Below, in pieces: positions 52,247 through 59,381 of a stretch of DNA of 64,000 bases (the stretch's first letter is position 1; every line of letters begins with the position of its first letter). A program made the translations under genes and the position numbers. The stretch lies in NCBI GenBank assembly GCA_016709145.1, contig JADJEK010000004.1, positions 124,001 to 188,000 of the forward strand, read 5' to 3'. Origin of the DNA: Planctomycetota bacterium. GTDB lineage: Bacteria; Planctomycetota; B15-G4; JADJEK01. A model generated the notes under the pieces. That model had not been told where the DNA came from, did not search any database, and worked only from the letters and a program-made list of their open reading frames with translations.

Positions 52247-52840
52247 ATGACGTTCACGACCGCATTCCTGTTGTTCGACGGCGCCGAAGAACTCGACGTC
52301 GTCGGTCCCTACGAAGTGTTCGGCGTCGCGGCGATGAAGAAGCCCGACACACGCGTGCTCACGGTCGAACCGCGCGGCGTGACCGTGCGCTGCGCCAAGG
52401 GTATGCGCATCGTCCCCGACCACTCGTTCGCCGACGTCCCCGCGATCGACGTGTTGTTCGTGCCCGGAGGCAAGGGCACGCGCGAGCATCCCGAACGCCA
52501 GGCCATGGCCGATTGGATCGCGAAGGTCGCGCGGAACGCGCGCTTCGTCGCGAGCGTCTGCACCGGAGCATTCCTGCTCGATCTGGCCGGGCTCACGCAG
52601 GGCAAGCGCGTGACGACGCATTGGCAATTCACGGCGATGCTGCGCGAACGCGGCCATGCGCAAGTGCTCGACGCCACGCGTTACGTGCGCGATGGGAACG
52701 TGCTGACCGCGGCCGGAGTGTCGGCCGGGATCGACCTCGCGTTGTGGCTCGCTGGCGAGCTCTGGGGCCGCGAGTTCGCGCGCGAGGTCACGCACTACAT
52801 GGAATACGACCCCGCGCCTCCGTATCGAGCGGAGGTCTGA
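52247..52840 (+). CDS. DJ-1/PfpI family protein (isonitrile-hydratase-like)
   Basis: A 197-residue cytoplasmic protein. The nucleophile elbow is Cys105 in 'VASVCTGAFLLDLAGL', followed by 'VTTHWQ', as in AraC-fused and isonitrile-hydratase members of the DJ-1/PfpI superfamily. 'LFDGAEELDVVGPYEVF' at residues 10-25 supplies the conserved acidic residue next to the cysteine. 'LFVPGGKGTREHPE' and 'RDGNVLTAAGVSAGIDLAL' are also standard. Known relatives hydrate isonitriles or act as glyoxalases and amidases. The specific reaction is unknown. It ends 4 nt before the gamma-glutamyltransferase start, so the two are probably cotranscribed. Confidence 0.9.
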   Translation: MTFTTAFLLFDGAEELDVVGPYEVFGVAAMKKPDTRVLTVEPRGVTVRCAKGMRIVPDHSFADVPAIDVLFVPGGKGTREHPERQAMADWIAKVARNARFVASVCTGAFLLDLAGLTQGKRVTTHWQFTAMLRERGHAQVLDATRYVRDGNVLTAAGVSAGIDLALWLAGELWGREFAREVTHYMEYDPAPPYRAEV

Positions 52841-52844
52841 CGTC

Positions 52845-54527
52845 GTGGTCGTTCCCGCACTCCTCCTCCTCGGTGTCCTCTTGGGCGATCGCATCACCGG
52901 ACTACCCTTCGCGTCACGCTCCGAAGTCCTCGCGACGCACGGCATGGTCGCGACGTCGCAGCCGCTCGCGACCGAAGCCGCGCTCGCGATCCTGAAGCGC
53001 GGCGGCTCCGCGGTCGACGCCGCGATCGCGGCCAACGCGATGTTGGCGTTGACCGAACCGGTCGGCTGTGGGCTCGGCGGCGATTTGTTCGCCATCGTCC
53101 ACGAAGCGAAGACCGGGAAACTCCACGGCTTGAACGGCAGTGGTCGCTCGCCGCTCCGACTCACGCTCGCCGAGTTCGAACAGCGCGGACTCACGAAGGT
53201 CCCGAGTCTCGGCCCGCTGCCGGTGACGGTGCCGGGTTGTGTGGATGGCTGGATCGAACTGCACGGCCGGTTCGGACGCTTGCCGCTCGCCGACGTCCTC
53301 GCACCCGCGATCACGACGGCGCGCGCGGGCTTCCCGGTCACGGAGTTGATCGCGCATTACTGGGGAGCCGGATCGAAACGTCTCGCCGCATATCCGCATT
53401 TCGCCGAGCAGTTCATGCCCAGCGGCAAGGCACCGGCCAAGGGCGAGATCTTCCGCAATCCGAATCTCGCGGCGACGCTCGAACGCATCGCTCGCGAGGG
53501 GCGCGACGGCTTCTACGACGGACCGGTCGCGAAGGCCATCGCCGACGTCGTGCGCGAGGCCGGCGGCTTCCTCGACGAAGCCGACCTCGCCGCGCACCGC
53601 TCCGAATGGGTCGAGCCGATCACGACGAACTACCGCGGCTACGACGTTCACGAGTTGCCGCCGAACGGCCAGGGCCTCACCGCGCTGCAGATGCTGAACC
53701 TGCTCGAAGGGTTCGACGTCGCGGCGATGGGCCACTCGAGCGCGGAGTTCCTGCACACGATGGTCGAGGCGAAGAAGCTCGCGTTCGCGGATCGCGCGCG
53801 CTTCATCGCCGACCCCGCGACCGAACGACTCCCCGTCGCCGAGCTGTTGTCGAAGGAGTACGCGGCGGCGCGGCGCGCGCGGATCGATGCGAAGGCTGCC
53901 GCCAAGAGCGTCGATCCCGGCAATCCCGCACTCGTGGACGGCGACACGATCTACCTCTGCACCGCCGACGCGGCCGGCAACATGGTGTCGCTGATCCAGA
54001 GCAACTACCGCGGCATGGGCTCCGGCATCAGTCCGAAGGATTGCGGCTTCGTGCTGCAAGACCGCGGTGAACTGTTCGACCTCGAGCCCGGACGGCCAAA
54101 CTCGTATGCACCCGGCAAGCGCCCGTTCCACACGATCATCCCCGCGTTCGTGACGAAGGACGGCAAGCCGTTCCTCGCGTTCGGAGTCATGGGCGGCGCC
54201 ACGCAGCCGCAAGGGCACGTGCAGATCCTCGTCAACGTCATCGACTACGGCATGAACTTCCAAGAAGCCGGCGACGCGCCGCGCTGGGTCCACGAAGGCT
54301 CGAGCGAACCGACCGGCGAACGCATGACGGACGGCGGCACGGTGTTCCTCGAAGCGGGAATCCCCGAGTCCGTCGCGGACGCGTTGCGCGCGCTCGGCCA
54401 CACCGTGAAACGCCAGCGCGACGGCTTCGGCGGCTACCAAGGCATCGGCGTGCGCTTCGACGGCGACACGCGCGTGTACTACGGCGCGAGCGAGTCCCGC
54501 AAGGACGGTTGCGCGCTCGGGTACTGA
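52845..54527 (+). CDS. ggt: Gamma-glutamyltransferase
   Basis: A 560-residue exported enzyme that cleaves gamma-glutamyl bonds such as in glutathione and transfers the glutamyl group. The GTG start at 52845 gives a short hydrophobic signal ('VVPALLLLGVLLG'). Family segments are 'HGMVATSQPLATEAAL', 'GSAVDAAIAANAMLALTEPV', 'GCGLGGDLFAIVH' and 'AEFLHTMVEAKKLAFADR'. The autoprocessing site is before Thr368 in 'LVDGDTIYLCTADAAGNMVSL', the nucleophile of the small subunit. 'GMGSGISPKDCGFVLQDRG' and 'PGKRPFHTIIPAF' complete the substrate pocket. The Tyr/Trp-type lid loop cannot be judged by eye. It would release glutamate and Cys-Gly for uptake. Confidence 0.93.
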   Translation: MVVPALLLLGVLLGDRITGLPFASRSEVLATHGMVATSQPLATEAALAILKRGGSAVDAAIAANAMLALTEPVGCGLGGDLFAIVHEAKTGKLHGLNGSGRSPLRLTLAEFEQRGLTKVPSLGPLPVTVPGCVDGWIELHGRFGRLPLADVLAPAITTARAGFPVTELIAHYWGAGSKRLAAYPHFAEQFMPSGKAPAKGEIFRNPNLAATLERIAREGRDGFYDGPVAKAIADVVREAGGFLDEADLAAHRSEWVEPITTNYRGYDVHELPPNGQGLTALQMLNLLEGFDVAAMGHSSAEFLHTMVEAKKLAFADRARFIADPATERLPVAELLSKEYAAARRARIDAKAAAKSVDPGNPALVDGDTIYLCTADAAGNMVSLIQSNYRGMGSGISPKDCGFVLQDRGELFDLEPGRPNSYAPGKRPFHTIIPAFVTKDGKPFLAFGVMGGATQPQGHVQILVNVIDYGMNFQEAGDAPRWVHEGSSEPTGERMTDGGTVFLEAGIPESVADALRALGHTVKRQRDGFGGYQGIGVRFDGDTRVYYGASESRKDGCALGY

Positions 54528-54558
54528 CGGAATCGCGAGGCGGTCAAACCGCGCCGCT

Positions 54559-55071
54559 TCAACGCGACGCCAACAATCGGCGCAGGTTGTCCTGTGCGTC
54601 GAAGCCCTTCAGCGACACCCAATCGGCGACGTCGCCGTGTTCGTCGAGCACGAACGCTCCCGGCAGCGGTGGCTGGCCGGCGATGACTTGCTTCGGACCA
54701 AGGCGCAGCAGTTCGCCGTGACGTTCGAGTCGCGCGTCGACGAACGCCGCGCCGTCGTGCGAGTCGAGTTTCACCGTCCGGTAGTTCACGAGCAGCGCGC
54801 GGATCTCGTGGTCCGTGTCGAGCAGCGACGGCTCGCTCGGCGTGCAGCCCGAGGCATGACACACCGTCCTGCCGTCCTCGATCACGACCAGGATCCGCGC
54901 ATCACTGCGAGCTTCGAGTGCCGATGCGACCACGGGCGGCAAGGTCGGTTCGGCAGTGACCGGCGTCGCGGGTCGCGGATCATGTCGCGCTTTCACGCCC
55001 GGCGTCCGGGCCGCGCACGCCGAGACCGCGAGCAAAAGCGTCACCGCTGCGATTCTCGAGGGAGTGTTCAT
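54559..55071 (-). CDS. Lipoprotein with thioredoxin-like fold
   Basis: A 170-residue lipoprotein: signal and lipobox 'LLLAVSAC' put the acylated Cys at residue 19. The mature part resembles thioredoxin: 'ARILVVIEDGRTVCHASGC' replaces the usual CxxC strand-helix, 'IRALLVNYRTVKLDSHDG' is the second strand, and 'GQPPLPGAFVLDEHGDVADW' carries the cis-Pro loop before 'F-VLDEHGD'. The two Cys are four residues apart (CHASGC), so this is not a classic CxxC oxidoreductase. It is convergent with the gamma-glutamyltransferase gene. A role in thiol redox in the outer membrane or periplasm is possible but unproven. Confidence 0.7.
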   Translation of the reverse strand: MNTPSRIAAVTLLLAVSACAARTPGVKARHDPRPATPVTAEPTLPPVVASALEARSDARILVVIEDGRTVCHASGCTPSEPSLLDTDHEIRALLVNYRTVKLDSHDGAAFVDARLERHGELLRLGPKQVIAGQPPLPGAFVLDEHGDVADWVSLKGFDAQDNLRRLLASR

Positions 55072-55229
55072 GGTCGCGCCGCCGTCGATGCGTCATCCGT
55101 AGGTGCAACCACGCCATCGTCCCGCGAGGGGGTCGACTTCAGTGCGAACTGGCGCATGACCTCAGGTCGGCGAAAACGCGCGATCGTGGTTCAGGACGGA
55201 CCGACGCTGACGGTCAGAGCGACGCGACT

Positions 55230-57374
55230 TCAGAACTTGAAGACCGTGCGCACGTCGAGGCCGTCCGGATCGTTCGGCTTCGCGAATCGATCGATCGGAT
55301 GGGCTCGGATCAACGGATGCCGTGTCCCCGTGGTCGGCACGAATCCGTTCGCGATCACGGAGAATTCGAGCCCCACCGGAACGAGCACCTCGACCTCGAA
55401 GCCCGCGGCCGGCGGCGCGTCGAGCCAGAGCCTCTCGATGTTCCGCGCGTCGAACCCGAGAACGGCGGCGCGCGCGATCGGCAGCCAACCTGCATCGTCG
55501 CTGCGCTGGAGCGTGACCGACGACCGCCAACATCCGAGAGGCGGCACCATCTTCACGACCACGCGGCGCGAGTCTCCTTCGTTGCGGTCGTCGACGACGG
55601 TCGCCGACCAACCGTTCTCCGTCGACTCGACCGACGCGCGGATCGACTCGACCGGCTCGGGCCACTGCGCGTCGAATGGAGCCAACAGAGTCGGCACACT
55701 CACCGCGAGCGCGGCCACGCCGAGTCCAACGGCGATGAGCGTCGGGCGCGGAACCACGAGCTCACCCCACGTGCGCAGCGTCGCCAGCGCCGCGAGGACC
55801 ACGAGCGCGGCGCCGAGTGGATTCGTGTGCGGACCGATCGCGCTCGGCAACAACACCGCGAGCGGCACGACGACACCGACGACCACGGCCGCACCGAGAG
55901 CGATCCCCAAGCGCCCGAACACACTCGGTGCGCGCGTCGCGGCTTGCGCCGAATGCAGCACGCGCGCGAGCTCGATCACGACGATCGGGAACGCGACGAA
56001 CGAGAGCACGGAGCCGGCAGGTTGCCGCGCCGCGACGACGACGCCCGCGACGGAAAACACCATGCCGACGGCCAGCGGCAGAACGCCTCGGGTTCGCCAA
56101 CGGACGATGAGCACGACGATCGCGAGACTCGCGAGCACGGACGCCAGCAGGATGCGCTCCGGCGCGTAAATGCGCGCGGCGGTCGCGAACTCGTGCGCGC
56201 CATCGGATCCACGCTCCATCTCGAACCACGTCAGTCCGGCCGGCACGACGAGCGCCACGGCGATCGCGAGCACGTCGAGCGTGAACGATCCGAGACACGT
56301 GCGCCGCCGGGCGATCGCGAGCACGAGCGTCAGCACCGCGAGCCCGAGCACTCCGTAGGCGATCGGCGAAGCCCACGCCGCCGGCCAATGCACGAGCGCG
56401 ACGCGCCACAGCGAGAAGTAGACCTGCTCGTCGTCCACGCGCTTCGCACCGATGCCGGAGGCCGCGAGGTCGGCGGCCCCGAAATGGCGAGCGAGCGAAA
56501 GCGCGTACTGGCCGTGATGCTGCAGCGAACCGCGATCGAGTTCGTCCGGCGAGTCCAGCGGCGTGTGGTAGTGGCTGTGCCCGCCGATGAACGCGAAGTT
56601 CATCCCGGGCAGCCCGGCGCGGCCGAACACGCTCAGGTCCGTGTCGTTCGGCATCTGCGCGTAGACGTCGGCCGCGAGCGAATACGCGACGGGATCGTCG
56701 ACCTGCGCGAGCGCATCGACCCACGGCTCCACGGCGCCGAACGTCTGGAACATCACGACCGGTCCGCGATGACCGCGCGCCTCGAAGTTCAACACCAGCG
56801 CCGTTCGCGCGAGGAATGCGGGATCCGCGACCGCGAGCTTCGCGCCGTAGAGGCCGACTTCCTCGCCATCGGTGATCAGGAACACGACGTCGTTCGCGAG
56901 CGGCGGTCCTTCGCGCAATGCGCGCGCGACTTCGATCAACGCGGCGACGGCCGCCGCATCGTCGCCCGCGCCCGGGCCGGTCGGCACCGAGTCGTAGTGC
57001 GCGGCCAGCACGACATCGCGTCCCGTGGAGCCCGACCCGCGCAAGCGCGCGACGACGTTCGTGACACACGCGACGTGCGCGCCGTCGCCGGCTTGGATCG
57101 GCCGGCGCGTGACGACTCCTTCGTCTTGCGTGACTTCGAGCCCGAGTCGTCGGAACGCTTCGACGATGGACTCGCGCACGCGGCCGTGCTCGACGCTGCC
57201 CATCGGATGCGGTTTGGCGGCGATGCGCAGCACGTGCTCGAACGCGCGATCCGCAGCGAACTCCGTCGAGGGCGCATCGATCGGCGCAGGCGACGGCGGT
57301 CGCAGGTCCCGCGTCGCCAGCACGAGCACGACGCACGACAACAGCGCAGAGCCGAGGGCAGCGGACCGACTCAT
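55230..57374 (-). CDS. Membrane M28 family metallopeptidase (Fxna-like)
   Basis: A 714-residue protein starting at the ATG at 57374. An N-terminal membrane helix is followed by an M28 peptidase domain (about 30-330): His in 'VVLAAHYDSVPTGPGAGDD', Asp of 'GAGDDAAAV', the Glu pair in 'ITDGEEVGLYG', Asp in 'MPNDTDLSVFG', and His in 'SHYHTPLDSPDE'. The rest contains about eight membrane helices ('LGLAVLTLVLAI', 'LASVLASLAIVVLIVRW') and a soluble C-terminal tail. This matches ER-type Fxna peptidases and their bacterial relatives. It begins 7 nt after the pepE stop on the same strand, so the two form a unit. The active site is likely outside the membrane. Confidence 0.9.
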   Translation of the reverse strand: MSRSAALGSALLSCVVLVLATRDLRPPSPAPIDAPSTEFAADRAFEHVLRIAAKPHPMGSVEHGRVRESIVEAFRRLGLEVTQDEGVVTRRPIQAGDGAHVACVTNVVARLRGSGSTGRDVVLAAHYDSVPTGPGAGDDAAAVAALIEVARALREGPPLANDVVFLITDGEEVGLYGAKLAVADPAFLARTALVLNFEARGHRGPVVMFQTFGAVEPWVDALAQVDDPVAYSLAADVYAQMPNDTDLSVFGRAGLPGMNFAFIGGHSHYHTPLDSPDELDRGSLQHHGQYALSLARHFGAADLAASGIGAKRVDDEQVYFSLWRVALVHWPAAWASPIAYGVLGLAVLTLVLAIARRRTCLGSFTLDVLAIAVALVVPAGLTWFEMERGSDGAHEFATAARIYAPERILLASVLASLAIVVLIVRWRTRGVLPLAVGMVFSVAGVVVAARQPAGSVLSFVAFPIVVIELARVLHSAQAATRAPSVFGRLGIALGAAVVVGVVVPLAVLLPSAIGPHTNPLGAALVVLAALATLRTWGELVVPRPTLIAVGLGVAALAVSVPTLLAPFDAQWPEPVESIRASVESTENGWSATVVDDRNEGDSRRVVVKMVPPLGCWRSSVTLQRSDDAGWLPIARAAVLGFDARNIERLWLDAPPAAGFEVEVLVPVGLEFSVIANGFVPTTGTRHPLIRAHPIDRFAKPNDPDGLDVRTVFKF

Positions 57375-57381
57375 GCGCGGC

Positions 57382-58083
57382 TCACAAGTACGCGGACAAG
57401 TCCGCGCCGGGCTCGACGTCCACCGCGGGCTTGCCGCGTTCGAACACGCGTGCGCCCGCACTCCCCGCCAGCCGACAACTGGCGTCATCGACCATCAGCA
57501 TCGAACCCTCGCGCAGACCGAGGACGGGTCGATCGTGCTCCTCGTGGAATTCGCGGATGCGCTGATCGCGCGTCTCGCCCATGTGCGTCGTGTTCGGATC
57601 GGGCGCGATGTAGTGCGGGTTGATGTTGAACGGCACGAGCCCGAACGCGTCGAGCGTGCGCGGCCACACGATCGGCATGTCGTTCGTCGTGTGGATCGAT
57701 GCGGTCGCGACGTTCGAGCCCGCGCTGGTGCCCGCGTACGGCGCGCCGGCTTCGACGCGACGGCGGATCGCGTCGACGAGCCCTTCGTCTTGCAGTCGAC
57801 GCAGCAGGCGGAACGTGTTGCCCCCGCCGATGAAGATCGCCTTCGCCGTCTCGACGGCCTCGCGCGGATCGAGCGCCGCGTGGATCGAGTCGAGTCCGAG
57901 CCCCATGCGCGCGAAGCGTTCACGCGCCTTGTCGGCGTACGCATCGAGGTCATGCAGCGCCCACGGCACGAACAACACGCGCCCGACGCCCGAGAACAGC
58001 GCGCGCAGCGCGGCCTCGGCGTGATCCAGGTATCCCGTGCCGAACACCGTGGAGGTCGAGACGAGCAAGAGTCGACGTGCCAT
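57382..58083 (-). CDS. pepE: Dipeptidase E (S51 aspartyl dipeptidase)
   Basis: A 233-residue cytoplasmic serine peptidase. The residues equal those of Salmonella PepE in number: Ser120 in 'YAGTSAGSNVATA', Asp135 in 'HTTNDMP' and His157 in 'FNINPHYIAP'. 'AIFIGGGNTFRLL' at residue about 84 is the glutamine-amidotransferase-like loop typical of the family. PepE cleaves Asp-X dipeptides. It is cotranscribed with the membrane M28 peptidase and is divergent from the saccharopine-dehydrogenase-like gene. Length and motifs make the assignment firm. Confidence 0.96.
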   Translation of the reverse strand: MARRLLLVSTSTVFGTGYLDHAEAALRALFSGVGRVLFVPWALHDLDAYADKARERFARMGLGLDSIHAALDPREAVETAKAIFIGGGNTFRLLRRLQDEGLVDAIRRRVEAGAPYAGTSAGSNVATASIHTTNDMPIVWPRTLDAFGLVPFNINPHYIAPDPNTTHMGETRDQRIREFHEEHDRPVLGLREGSMLMVDDASCRLAGSAGARVFERGKPAVDVEPGADLSAYL

Positions 58084-58164
58084 GCGATGAACCCCACCAC
58101 GCTCGCTGTCCGCCGAGCTGGCGACGAATCGGAGAAATGACGCGACAGGGTAGCGCGGCCGCGG

Positions 58165-58193
58165 TTGATCTGGTGCGGGACTGCCCGTACTCT
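58165..58193 (+). promoter_or_regulatory. Sigma-70-type promoter for the saccharopine-dehydrogenase-like gene
   Basis: TTGATC (58165-58170) and TACTCT (58188-58193) with a 17-nt spacer, about 60 nt before the start codon at 58253. Confidence 0.55.
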
Positions 58194-58252
58194 CGCCCGG
58201 CTTCCGTATTCGTCATGGTCCGTCACGAACCCAACGCAAGGCTCAAGTCCCG

Positions 58253-59344
58253 ATGAAGACGATCGCAATCCTCGGCGCCGGCAAGATCGGCCGAATGGTC
58301 GCCCACCTCCTCGGATCCTGTGGCGACTACCACCTGCGCGTCGCGGACTTGTCCGAGAAGAACGCGAAGGCGGCGACCGCACATCTGAAAAACGTCGACG
58401 CGGCAACGGTGGACTTCGGTGACTCCAAGTCGATCGATCAGGTCGTGAAGGGCGCCGCCGCCGTGATCTCGTGCGCGCCGTTCGCGTGCAACACCAGGAT
58501 CGCGACGCGCGCGAAGGCCAAGGGCGCGCACTACCTCGACTTGACCGAGGACGTCCGCACCACCGACTTCACCACCGAGTTGGCGAAGGGCGCGAAGACT
58601 GCGTTCGTGCCGCAATGCGGCCTCGCGCCCGGGTTCATCACGATCGCCGCCAATCACCTGATCGCCGGCATGAACCCGATCCACGAGGTGCGCTTGCGCG
58701 TCGGCGCGCTGCCGCGCTTCCCGAGCAACCGCCTCAAGTACAACCTGACCTGGAGCACGGACGGACTCGTCAACGAGTACCTCAATCCGTGCAACGCGCT
58801 CGTCGACGGCGAGGAAGTGAAGTTGCCGCCGCTCGAGAGCCTCGAGCACCTCATGATCGACGGCATCGAGTACGAAGCGTTCAACACGTCGGGCGGACTC
58901 GGCAGCTTCGGCGCCACGCTGAAGTCGCGCAGAGCGCGCAACGCGAACTACAAGACGCTGCGCTTCCCCGGTCACGCCGAGATCATCAAGATGCTCGCGT
59001 ACGACCTCCGCTTGGCCGACAAGCGCGAACTGTGGAAGCAACTGTTCGACGACGCGATCCCGACCACGACGCAGGACCAGGTCGTGATCTTCGTGTCGGC
59101 GGTCGGCGACGTGAACGGAGTGCGCACCGAACGCACGTACGCCAACACGGTGCTGCACAAGGAAATCGACGGGCGCACCTGGACCGCGATCCAGATCACG
59201 ACGGCCGCCGGCGTCTGCGCCGTGGCGGACTTGCTCTTGACCGGCAAGCTGCCGCAGAGCGGATTCGTGAAGCAGGAACAGGTCTCGTTCGCCGACTTCA
59301 TCGCGAACCGCTTCGGCCGTCATTACGCGCACGTCGCGCGTTGA
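58253..59344 (+). CDS. Saccharopine-dehydrogenase-like oxidoreductase
   Basis: A 363-residue NAD(P)-dependent enzyme. The Rossmann loop is 'IAILGAGKIGRMVAHLL' at the N-terminus, with the strand end 'RVADLSEKNAKAA' binding the adenosine part. 'AAAVISCAPFACNTRIAT' and 'GLAPGFITIAANHLI' are the inter-domain segments of the LYS9/carboxynorspermidine-dehydrogenase group. The C-terminal domain is present ('TWSTDGLVNEYLNPCNALVDGEEV'). Enzymes of this group act in lysine degradation or synthesis or in polyamine synthesis. Substrate residues cannot be separated by eye. It begins 169 nt from the divergent pepE gene and is followed 37 nt later by the SGNH gene. Confidence 0.88.
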   Translation: MKTIAILGAGKIGRMVAHLLGSCGDYHLRVADLSEKNAKAATAHLKNVDAATVDFGDSKSIDQVVKGAAAVISCAPFACNTRIATRAKAKGAHYLDLTEDVRTTDFTTELAKGAKTAFVPQCGLAPGFITIAANHLIAGMNPIHEVRLRVGALPRFPSNRLKYNLTWSTDGLVNEYLNPCNALVDGEEVKLPPLESLEHLMIDGIEYEAFNTSGGLGSFGATLKSRRARNANYKTLRFPGHAEIIKMLAYDLRLADKRELWKQLFDDAIPTTTQDQVVIFVSAVGDVNGVRTERTYANTVLHKEIDGRTWTAIQITTAAGVCAVADLLLTGKLPQSGFVKQEQVSFADFIANRFGRHYAHVAR

Positions 59345-59381
59345 CGCGAATCGACCACCCGCCCGGACCGAGGGAGCGCCG

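Noticed and set aside
54540..54552. Small GCGGT-CAA-ACCGC hairpin between the gamma-glutamyltransferase and lipoprotein stops
   Set aside because: Five base pairs and a 3-nt loop without a T-tract are too weak to call a terminator.
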